From Saccharina japonica (lineage: Eukaryota; Sar; Phaeophyceae; Laminariales; Laminariaceae): DNA of 64,000 nt. Numbering within the stretch: position 1 is the stretch's first letter; every line of letters starts with the position of its first letter. The translations under genes were made by a program, and so were the position numbers. The notes below the pieces were generated by a model. That model was not told the DNA's origin. It searched no databases and was given only the letters and a program-made list of their open reading frames with translations. Positions 35,749 to 47,100 of the stretch are shown here, piece after piece. The stretch lies in the NCBI GenBank assembly GCA_008828725.1, contig MEHQ01000164.1, positions 187,792-251,791 of the forward strand. Direction: 5' to 3'.

Positions 35749-36628
35749 AATGGTATGGGCTAGGAAGGCCGGTAATTACCTCTGCACAGGTATAGGTAAT
35801 TGGTCCGTTTTCGTATAACTTGGATGGCAGTCGTATTCGGGGTATTCATAAGATCTGAGGGCCATACTTGAAGTCCGTCCGAAGCAGATGCCATCTGGCT
35901 CGGGGATTCATATAAGCTGCTTGTCTTCTACGCTTGAATCTACGGAAAGCGAGTAACACCAAGGATGCTTAGTAGACAAACCTGCAATGGGATACTCTGT
36001 GTCTCACCTAGTCTTATCACACGTGTCGTCTGTGGCATTGCGACTGGTCTTTTAGCTCTTTGGTCCGAACCTTTTGGGTTTTGTTTCTATCTTGTCGAGT
36101 AGAGTTTCGGGTACGAGTACACACGGAAAGGTGGTATCATCTATCCCATCGAGCCTTGCCCCCGTCTTCCTCGGATGGCACCTCAAAATAGAGGGGCTTC
36201 TGTTCCCCCTTCCGGCTTCTTAGCCTAGCAACTTAGAGGTGTGGGAGGGGTTTTGAGGAGCCGCATCTTCGACTCATGTTATAATTCCGGGAACTGGGAT
36301 TTCCCCGTTTTCCCCATAGTTCCGCATATATAGACGGCTCATCAGGGTGGGCTAGTGTAATTGTATGGTCTAGGAAGGTCGGTAATTACCTCTTTATAGG
36401 TAATTGATCCGTTTTCGTATAACTTGGATGGCATTCGTATTCGGGGTGTTTATAAGATCTGAGGGCCATACTTGAAGCCCGTCCGGGGCAGATATCATCT
36501 CGCTCGAGGATTAATATAAGCTGCTTCTCTTCTAGGCTTGACTCTACGGAAAGTGAGTAACACCAAGGATGCTTAATAGACAAACCTGCAAGGGGATACT
36601 TTGTGTCTCACCCAGTCTTATCGCACGA
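35749..36628 (+). mobile_element. Pair of about 270 bp direct repeats, TRIM-like
   Basis: 35749-36022 and 36361-36628 are collinear diverged copies (shared GGTAATTACCTCT, CGTTTTCGTATAACTTGGATG, GATCTGAGGGCCATACTTGA and AGTAACACCAAGGATGCTTA). About 340 bp of non-coding sequence lies between. The size and layout fit a terminal-repeat retroelement in miniature, but no primer binding site, polypurine tract or target duplication was identified, so a simple segmental duplication remains possible. Confidence 0.5.
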
Positions 36629-37900
36629 ACCTCTACCTCAGCATGTGTCATATATATATTGATTGGCGGTATTTTGTTTCGTTAAGGACAACCGGTGGGG
36701 CGTCCCATAGATTTTCTGGTTATCATGGGATGTCTCACGGCGCATGCCATGGGAATTCGAAGCCTTTGGGACGCCTCAGTGGTTCTCCTATTATCGACAC
36801 GTTACATACCTTCAGAGTGTCCCACATATATAGAAATAATGGAAATCCCAGGGGGATATACATGTAGCGAAAATATGGCTCATCTAAATATCTCGTCGAT
36901 ATTGTTCTGTAGGCCCTTTGTTCGGCGTTCACACTCCACCGGTTAGTGACGAGTACCGCCTTGTGAACCCGTCTTAGAGGATGCGGTATCTTGCGTTTTG
37001 TCAGATACTGGTACACGATACCTGGCACGCCTTTTCCCGTGGAGAATAGTGTTGAAAGCGCGACCGTGATGGACATACTGCTGCTGCGTACTCGTAGTTA
37101 ATATATAATACAATTTACATACGATACTAATACCGGTATGTATGTATACAAAGCAAAAAAAAAAACGTGAGAGTATATACTATAGTGCAGGGAATTTCGG
37201 AAGATTGACGGGCACATATTCGGCAACCAGCAAGAAAATACGGCTTCCAGAATATTCCATGGCATCGCGCTTCCGCGAAAATATTGATATTACGTGCCAT
37301 AGTAGTGATACTGGTATGTTTTTCGTGACTTGAACCGGCTCTAAGAAGTAGGTTATGTAGGATGGCATATTGGGCCTTTCGAAAATTAAGAGAATGTGTA
37401 ACACATATAATACATACATTTTGTATGTACCTGGTATCAAGTGTGCGGGAGTCGAATCGGCCCTAAGATATAGGTTTCGTAGTGTGTCGCTGTCGGATAC
37501 CAGGTACGATTTATTCATGTGCTATAAGCACATACCAGATATCATGCATGTGTGATTGGAGGCGGCCGCATACTCGTAGCATCGGTTGAGGGTCGGCATA
37601 TTGTGGGGAAAATGTAGAGGCAACTGGTCTTTAACCGACCCATTAAAAAAGCCATATACATTAGACTGGCCAGGCAGAGCCATTTCGGAATTGTGCGCCC
37701 GCATTTGCATTTTATGTGGGACCTGGACCGGCCCTATCTCCCTGGTCAGGATAATTTCTCGTCGTAGGGGTCCAGCACGCTGTGCCAACTTCCACGCGGA
37801 GCATGGAACAGCCACGAGCAAACGGCATGTGATTGCTAAGGATTTTCTGGGGTCGGTCATATTGTCATCTGGGCTGAGTCGTCCTAGCGCAGCCAGGAAG
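36629..37900. other. Region upstream of GT31 copy 2
   Basis: Contains a patch of CCATGGGA-type palindromes (36690-36860) and TACCTGGTAT motifs (37010-37540). The frame of exon 1 of GT31 copy 2 is open from 37586, but the part before 37901 does not resemble copy 1. Confidence 0.45.
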
Positions 37901-38188
37901 ATGGCAAGGAGAGGGCTGCTACGTGCGGGGTTCTACTTGGTTTGCTTTGGCGGTTGCCAACATCAGCCTGCTTTGCATAAAATGCCACGGGGGGTGACGT
38001 TTGCCCGAGGTGTTTTGTTGGAGGTTATTTCCGGAGACGGCGGAGGGAGGGTGGAGCCAGCCCGGGAGAGCTCAGGGCATACATCCGCACGCATTCTGAC
38101 GCTCCTGACTACGTATAATAAGAGAACGGCCTTTGCAAAGGCTAACAGAGAGGCCATGGAGGAACGAGCAGACGGGTACGAGTCACTG
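37901..38188 (+). CDS. GT31 copy 2, exon 1 (start uncertain)
   Basis: Ends CTG|GTGAGT like copy 1. From SARILTLLTTYNKRTAFAKANR onward it matches copy 1; the preceding 50 residues do not. ATG 37901 is the likeliest start in frame near the conserved core, with 37586 as an alternative. Confidence 0.6.
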
Positions 38189-41100
38189 GTGAGTAGCGTC
38201 TGAGTGTGTGAGTCAGTGAGTGTGTGGGTCTGCCATGGTGTGATGTGCGCGGGCCGTGGGCAAGCTGCGCCTTCAGGCTTTCGCTGGTGTTGCTGGCTTG
38301 GGTTTGCGGCCGATACGGCATGTAATGTATTATATTACAGTAGTGTTCTAAAGTATTGCTACTGTAAACACATATATACTTCGACCTATATATATTATTT
38401 TAGTGTACGAGTATGTGTTTGGTATTGCTACGTACCGCTGCAGCAGCTGAGCTGTGGTCTGTCGTGAGCGTGGCGCCTTTCCCTTCGTCCCGACCAAAAC
38501 GTATAACTTGGTAATGCCTCTTCATCCGGAGAAGAAAGGGGCAGAAAACAGCTACAACCTGACTACGTAAGAATACCGACACGTATATGACGTTTCTGGA
38601 CTGAGTGCAATCGGACATACTTTGGGTACCAGGTATTTGTTTTTACTGCGAGTTTGTTTTCACTCATTTTGTTGCTGTGAGCTTATTATCTTACCTTGTC
38701 TCTGGCTCTTTGCTTTGCTCGCACACTCATTTCTGCCATATTATATTGTAACACACACCACGATAGCCACGCCTAGCTCGGTAATCCAAATACGGTTGGC
38801 ACCACTAATGTTAATACTGCTGCTGTTGTCGTGTGCGATGCACGGCAATGCACTACAGTATAATAGTACACGTAGGCTCTATTGTCAGAGTGAACTCCTT
38901 AAAGTAAGACTTGGTATAGTTTTCCGCCGGAAAACAAATATTCACGGAGAGGGGTGGAACTCACATGTACTGCTGTAAGACCAACTGTCACATGCACGTA
39001 TTCGTATAGTACCAGGTAAGAATTAAGAGCATGAGACTCACCCCACGGTAGGTCCGTAGGGGTTGGTCACCCTTACCCTTTTCGCGCTTTTGCGGCAACA
39101 TTCTAATCGTCTGACCGGTTGAGCTGCTAAACCGAGCAACTGCCGATTCTTGTGATGATACGTTATACTATGCACATCGTACAACTGCTGTGTAGGATAC
39201 CGTTACTTGTTTTAGTGATAGTGAGGCCGTTTCCCCCCTAGTACCTGGTATGTATACGTTCATGAAAAACAAACAACAACAGCTAGATGTGAAATAGAGG
39301 ATGTCGTAAACACTCATCTTGTAGAATACGTATACGTCGGCAAAAGCCTTTCAATACCGGGGTGCGTACAGGCTTCCATTATTTTATTGTGCTGTATGTC
39401 TACTGCTTTATGTGCGTGAAACCGTCTCGTGTTTTTGAATTCATGATTGATTGCGAGAGTTGTACGCGGACGATTTGCACACCCCAGCGTCTACATAAAC
39501 GAGAGAGAGATTTCCCAAACGCGTGGGATATATTCAGTGGCACGCCGTCTCGAGGTTTGTCCCGGTCGCCGGGCTCCTGTGGTCGTGGTGGCGTGGTTTG
39601 ACTGCGACAGGATTTCGTATTTGTTTCAGATTTGTTTTTCGAGCGCACGAGGTCGGCCGCAAGTAAGGGCCGCCTTGGCTCACTTGACGTAACCCCCTTA
39701 CTACAGCAATGACACTACAGCGGGGGATTGAAATGCTGGTCGGGTTGCGCGTAACAACTTCCTCACACATTCATGTATCGGATGAGATCTTGAGCTCATC
39801 GTGCGAGGAGTGCAGAAATACCAAAGGAACCACTCCTACCTCGCCCGTCCTCGCCCATGGCATGCGGTTAGACCATACCATGGGGTATGAACATGTACCT
39901 CGTAAATTTATGTAGTGCGACGACTTTGTTCAGTTTATTTGTCGCGGCCGTCGCATGTTATTGTTGTATTAGCGTGGTTCACTGGCCCGCGTGCGCTCCT
40001 TCTCAAGGCAGATGTTCATCACAACCGACGAGGAGGACGAAGACGAGGATGAAGCCGTGGACTACAAGTACGGTCTGGCCCACAACCATCGGCTGTTAGG
40101 TGCTATTACAGAGGTATGCTGGAGTGTGTCATACACAAAAAGGTATCAATTTCAAATATAGCGAATCTTCTTCCCAGAAGGTACTCGTATGCATTTGCCC
40201 CACAAAATAATGCACTCGTGAGATATACCAGGTACGGTATACCAGTAGAATACACCAACTTCCAGTAAAAAGCACGGTGACTTCGTTGTTTCGCTCCGCC
40301 TGGCACTCGCCACTGTGCACGATACACGATGGGCTGTAAAGGCGATCAGTCATTAATGCATACCAGGTACGTACGTGGTATACACCTATCAAAGTAGGAA
40401 GACAAACCTTCGGGAAATAAAAACGGAATCCGATAGTTTGAAAGCGATTGCCGCGGTGACGCGCATCGCTCAACAATAAAGGTGATCCCAACCGTATTAC
40501 ACAACTGAAAGGGTTTGCCGGATACTCTCGCTTGGACGGTCAGTTCGCAGCGAGAACGATTGTCTTGGGGTTGCTTGCATGTTAGTGGCCGTGGAGATGG
40601 TGGTACCGGCAGCATCAGCAATACTCGTAGCGAGTAGTACATCACTGTAGTAGAATAGTATGTATAAAAAAGTAATATTAATAGTAAGAGTAAAAGTACC
40701 ACGTAGTACGACATCAGTACTGCTGTACTGCTGTAGTATGCACAGTAGTTGCATCTTATTAGTGATACGTAGTAGTACTCGTAGTAGCAATATTCCGTCC
40801 TTTTTACTATGGTCCCCCTTAACAGTGATATTCGTAGCAGCAGCGTAGTAGTAGTAGTTGTAGTGATGGCGTGGTAGTAGTTTGTACGTACAGTACTCGT
40901 AGCAGTCGTAAGAGTAGAACTGCTGTAATATTCTCTGCAGTAGGTATATAATAATACAGCAGGAGCCCAGGTGTACTGCTGTAGAATATATAGAAAATTC
41001 AATAGTACTACTATAACCAGTTGTGGTGAAAACAGTACGACATACCTGCCGGAGTAGTAGTATTACTGATAGTAGCATATTCGTATTCGAATAATATCTG

Positions 41101-44100
41101 TAGTGGCTATAATCTCGAAGTGAAATACATACCGGTACGAGTACGAGTACCTATACCTATTTGGAAAGCTTTGCTCCTAAAACAGGGCAGGGCAGCAGAA
41201 AGGAGATTTTCCAAAGGCAAAACAATTTTCCGCGCAAGATCCATTGTACACGGTATTCCGCTGTGTTGTGTCATTTATAGACGTTTTGCGGATCTGGATT
41301 TCGACTGGATAACCAATAATAGTGGTCGGCTTCAATCAACCGGTTTTGTCGTGTAGTCACGCGCGTCATCGATCAGGAGACCAGCAGACGCGCGCGCGCT
41401 CAGCAAAAACCTATGTTTCCACTGTACTACCTAGTCGTTTCGTACAGCTTGATATTCTCAAGCGATCACAAATCGCTCGTGTCCCTTTCTCACATGTACG
41501 TGTCTTGTGGTCGACCAGGGGATGCCCATGCGCGCAACAATATTAACACATCACCATACTACCTGGTGATATCGTATTTTTATACATAGCGCAGTTCTCA
41601 GTTTTATGGACATGGAGTTTGCTCGCAATTCTCGACTGGAATGTATACCCACCTGCTCTTAATAGTACTAGAAGTAACACCCTCGTCGAGGAGAGCGTGC
41701 AGCAGCCGCCATCATGCCATCATGCTGCCCGCGTGTCATACGCATCAGATTGTTTTGTTTACAAGTCGGAATTCCCCGCCTACCCTACCAGTATCGCAGG
41801 CCGGGCTGCTTCGTGCAGCCGAGGCTCAAACCCAAATAAACTCTATATTATGCCCCACACCCTTGTTCGCTCTGATTTCCAGCAAAAGGTAACTCACTTT
41901 TCCCTATGTATACAATGCACATATTTTCCCTGTACCCCCCCACCTTCCTCTATTCTGCAACTCAGATCCGGGTTAACGTAGCGGTCGAACCTCTTATTTC
42001 TTCCATTTAATATCCACAAGGCCTGTGTAGCAATGATATAACCGCCATGCACACTCATGTACAACGACGTATACCGTACAGTAGACGAGCACGGCCTTAT
42101 TTGTCGTCAGTCTTTGGACCAACGCCCAAACGGGTAGGTTGGACCTAGTTGGACCGTAACTGATCCGAGTCTGGCAGGAAGGCTTCTTGGCCTGGGTTTT
42201 TGTTGGTGGATGAGCTTCGGAAAGTTTCTACACTACCCGGAGAGATGACTCTTCGGGTGGCTACCCCCACCGTGCCTGGCCCCTTCGGGGGTCAGGTCGG
42301 GTCAACATGCTTAAGTCTCCGCAGTAGCAGCAGCAGGGGCTGCTTCTTCCAAGGGGGCATGGAGTAAATTGACACACGACTGCAGGCGGAACGTGGAAGT
42401 GTGGAGGGCTTAAGCTTTATTTTTACCCATCCGCCGGAGGATAAGAAAAGAAAACAAAGAAAAACGTCAGTCTTTGGTATGTCCTATAGGTCAGCACGGA
42501 GTGGGTAAGGATGTTTAATGAACTGCAGTAGGTTTACCTGTTTATCGTCGACACTCGGCCTTGATTTTCCAGGCATACGGTCGACATAAGGGCGAGTTCG
42601 ACTGGATGGCCATAGGCGACGACGACACGGTGTTCTTGTACAACAGGGCTAGAGCCTTCCTCGGCCACATCGACCACACTCAGGTAAGATAACGGCAACT
42701 TATTGCTCCTTTTCGCTAGGTGTTCGTCCGCACTAGTCGTTAGTCGTTGTCGTCCTGTGTGGGAGCAAGAGCGATGGGCTCGTTCCGTACGAAACGAAGA
42801 CGGGGAATCTTTCCACAACATGTCTAACTCCTTCTTCAGCCATATCGACCATATAGTCCACACACGGGCGAACACAGGGCGTGATAATACAAGACGAGTA
42901 GACCCCTGCGTTAGGACGCCGGGAATTTCATGCGCGCAGCTATGCAACGATCCCCTACTTCACCCGAGAAATGATAGGGTAGAGTTTTTGTTGTGCTCCT
43001 TTCTTGAGGAGCTATATAATATTAGGAAGGTATTAGCCTTATTACTATCAATAAGCCACACAGAAGCTGACCCCGGTAAAGCGTATAAGTACAAGCCGAC
43101 GACTCAGGCACCCAACGATTATGAGGTACAATATTAGTGGTGGTAATATTGTCTTGGTTAGTTGATCAGTTCACGACCCACGGCCGCCAATGCTGTTTCG
43201 CTAAAATGTGCTACAGTTCTCATATCGTAAAAGGCCTCTATCATACCCTAAACCCGATATCATGGTGCAGGTTAAGCGCATTGTGAGTTTTGACGCTGCG
43301 CCTGTCCTCAAGTGGGAGACTGGGAGAGATGACGGGCTCAACGTGTATTGTAATCCCCACGAGTCCTATCCGCCCCCGTGGCAACACCTTTCATGAACAT
43401 GCCGTTCTAAAACAAAAACGTGGACGTACTGTAGCTCCCCTATATCTAGGTGTTGGTGCGTGTGCCCGAAAAGGTGTATACTTCGTGTTGAAATACGATA
43501 CTGCAATCAACGCTCTGTACGTTGAATACCTCAGTATCATCGATCGGGCTGAATACGATATACAGTGGTACTTAACGGGATACATAACGTCATAGCTACA
43601 GTAACACATGTAAATGGTCGTACACGCACTGAAAAGTGATGCGTAACGTTATCGTATCGCCGTTGAAACTGCACCGGCCTTGTTGGGTGCACACGCGTTT
43701 GGCCAAGGGGCCGAGCGACGGGTTGAACGCCAAGGAGGGTGTACCGCTACGGCAATGACGTTCCTCTGGTCGATCATTGACTAACGTGCAGTGTGTATGA
43801 ATCCATCTTACAGGAGATCGTGTCCATCTTGTCCATCTTGTCCATGCCGCGTGTTTGCATTTGCTTCCCTCCACGAAGCCCGTGGCGATTGGCTCTGTTG
43901 ACGGCCTACACCCCGAGAATGGCCGCCCAAGGCCTCACGCCACGTGCTTCTCGCCCTCGGTAAGGAAGGCAGGCATGCTACGGTAGAGGTACAGTAACAC
44001 GTATCCTAGCTATCGTTGTTTCAAAGGCTCCTCACTCAACGAGGGAGATATTTTCCTCGCCCAAAGCCAGGTTTTGATAAAAAGAAGTCGTTTAGATTTA

Positions 44101-47100
44101 CGCGAAGAGCAGCACCATGCCTAAGATGAACGAGGAATGCCTCTTTGTAAAACGCACGGGGGATGGGCATCTTCTCGGGTGAGGAATATTTTGATAATCA
44201 TCTTGATACAAATATATGAATGGTTTGGTTCGGCCAAACGTGGGTACACGGCATGCCTTATCGTACTGTAGTACAACGTCAAAGGATACACAGTGCATGC
44301 ACCCGCGTCCGAAACAAACTCTGCCGTTGAATTCAGCAATATTTGTTTCTCCTGGGACAGGAACTGGGATGGAGGCATCTATTTTACAAACTTCAAGGCA
44401 TGGTCTTGTGTCTTCTGCGCTTTTCCTTATCCTTGGGGTACTGTATGATTACTGCCACAGCCGAACGCGGACTCTGTTTAACATACGCCATAAATTTGGA
44501 TAATTACGAAGAACAACAAACTCCTACAGTACGTAGTAAACCCCAAATTCTACGTTCCCCATCAATTTGCTGAAAGAAAAAACATATCCCTTATTTGGTC
44601 TTCTTAGTCGAGTGGGCGCCCAAATAGCCTGCCTGCCTCAGATTTGATTCCGGAATGCTTCATATAAGTTTGTCAGAGCTGTAACCCATTATTTTGGGTG
44701 CCGGGCTTCGCGTAAAACCTTTGTCACGCTCAGTGGTTGGCGAGGAAAGATAAAGAGCATAACACATCGGTTTAGGGTTACGTCTGCCTCAATGTACAGT
44801 AGGGTTACGTCTCCTTTAGCGTTGCCCAAACCACGGGCACAGTACGTCTGCCATGATATATGCGAGTAGATATGTTTCAACGATGCGAGCTGTTATTTGT
44901 CCGTGCGCATCACTATTCTTACTATACGCGCGATGGAAGTCTCACACAATGCTTACAAGACTTGTATGAGTTTCGAAAAAACAATTATGTCACAGCTGAT
45001 TTTTGTTGTGTTTCTATAAATATGTTGTCAGGAGAAGAACACGACGGCGCCGGACACGGTAGTCGATAAGGGATGCTGTCTCGATTTCACGCGCCCCTGC
45101 AAAGTGCCCGCTTTCCCGACAACCTCGGAGACGGCGCGAAAAAGTCTCAGGCCTACCTGGCTTAAAACCGAGGCCACCAGGGACAAGCACGAGCAACGCC
45201 ACCACTGGACTGTGGAGTACGGGAAGGGAGGGCTGCTGTGGCCGTATGGGGGTTCGGGAACGTTTTTGAGCGCGGGGCTGTTGGAATCGGTGCAACAGGG
45301 CAGCAGTGGTGCGGGATGGAAGCGGTGCACCGAGATGTTCGCTATCGGCTACGACACCGATATTCAGGTACCTACGTACGGGTATAAAGCGACGGCGTCG
45401 CAGTTGCACTACAGTGTATAACGACACATTTTAAATACCCGAACGAACGTACCAAAGAGTCACTAGTTGCTAGTTGGGGACCACTTCCGGGTTCCGGAGC
45501 ATGTGCTTACCAGTGATGTTGACGATGTTCACACCAATTCACCAGTGATAAAATGACACTTATGTATGTGCTGGGCAGTCTGGATTTCTGCCTAGTGTTT
45601 TATCAGCTAGCGACCTGTTCCCATTTGACACGTTGACCTATGAGTGAGCCCATTCCAGTTTGGCACCCTACCTCCGACGTAGTGGTGCAGAACGATAGGT
45701 AGTCCTCGGTAGGAGTCGCCGGGGGTCCCCCTGGTGTCCTGTTCGCATATACCCTGTTCCAATTTAGTACCATATCGGCCGTACATGTCTATTTCAACTC
45801 CTGCTATACATACATACGTAATGGATTTACGTGCAAAGCCAAACAGCTCGGCACGCGTCTGTTTGCTTCTCCCGCCGCTGTCTCACGTTAAATTCGTAGC
45901 TCATGTCCCTGAATTCACGCCAGAGCCTAACAATTGTAGCAAAAACGAAACAACGTCTCGATGGAATAAACCAAGTACACAATAACATGACCGGCAGCAC
46001 CAGTTCAAAAGGGAACGGTATCTATACTCAGTGGCGAACGCTATTCACTGAATGTTATATACCACAAAAACGTTTAATAGTGTATGCTCAAAGCTGCCCC
46101 GCGTGTGTGTGACATTTCGGCTTCATCCCGTTCTGCTCAGACCAGGAATTTCTTGCCGTCCTGCCTATCAATGCAATGTGAACGGCTCCTCACTCGTATT
46201 ACACCTAAATCTCGAAGTGCATCAACGCGACACGAAGAATAAACAGACAGGTTTGATACTGTCGACTACTGAAAGCGAGCCATGCTTCAGTAGGGGTGCA
46301 TCTACACGTAGCGTTTCTTTTTCGAGACTTCACCAAAACTAATTAGTTGGTTACAACTACATCCATATGTGTTTTAGATGGTTACCATAGCAAAATTTTC
46401 AGCAGAAGCATCAACGTTGATCACCCAGGAACATTCCTCTGGAGAACCAGAACCTACAGTAGAATGAAACCCACCAACAGACCATAAGTCGAAGAAACCG
46501 AGTAGCATCTCAGTTCGGGATTTCCTTTGTTCAGAAATCCGATCGTTTGCGGAGAAACCATTACTCTCCCTAAAATACGCGGAGTACACTGCAACGTTTT
46601 TTCCTCGGCAGTTTGTGGAGGGCCCTCGGGACAACGTAGTGTGCACCCCGAGACCACGATGAAGGGACGCCGTCGGTACAGTGCACATGAAGCGCTTTGA
46701 CACTTCGACCTGAAGGAAACTGAGATTGCAACCCGAAGAGCAATGCCATTGTATAGGTCATTGTAGAATAATAGTAATCCATCACGGCGGGAGTACACGA
46801 AGTGTCTGAAGTATGTTATCTCGCATACCCCTTACTTTACTCCAAGGTACTCGGAGCATCTGTGCATTAGATATCATACAATATCTAGTTGGTACCAGGT
46901 ATATACATAGGTAGGTTGTTCGCGGTGTGGGGGTGTATATTTAATTAGTTTAGCGAAATATCGAAAATACGATGGGAAAACAGACACCTGAGATTCCGCC
47001 GATATTGCGCACACGAAACACCTTGAGGGCCAAAACTGGCAACAACGTTGGGCTAGAGACATAATGAGTCTGTGTTCTTCACATTCAATCGTCTTACCTA

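Noticed and set aside
40346..41078. Antisense frames of 218 and 193 codons rich in Y, T, L and S
   Set aside because: Produced by GTA/TAC low-complexity DNA inside intron 2 of GT31 copy 2; no domain and no conservation with copy 1.
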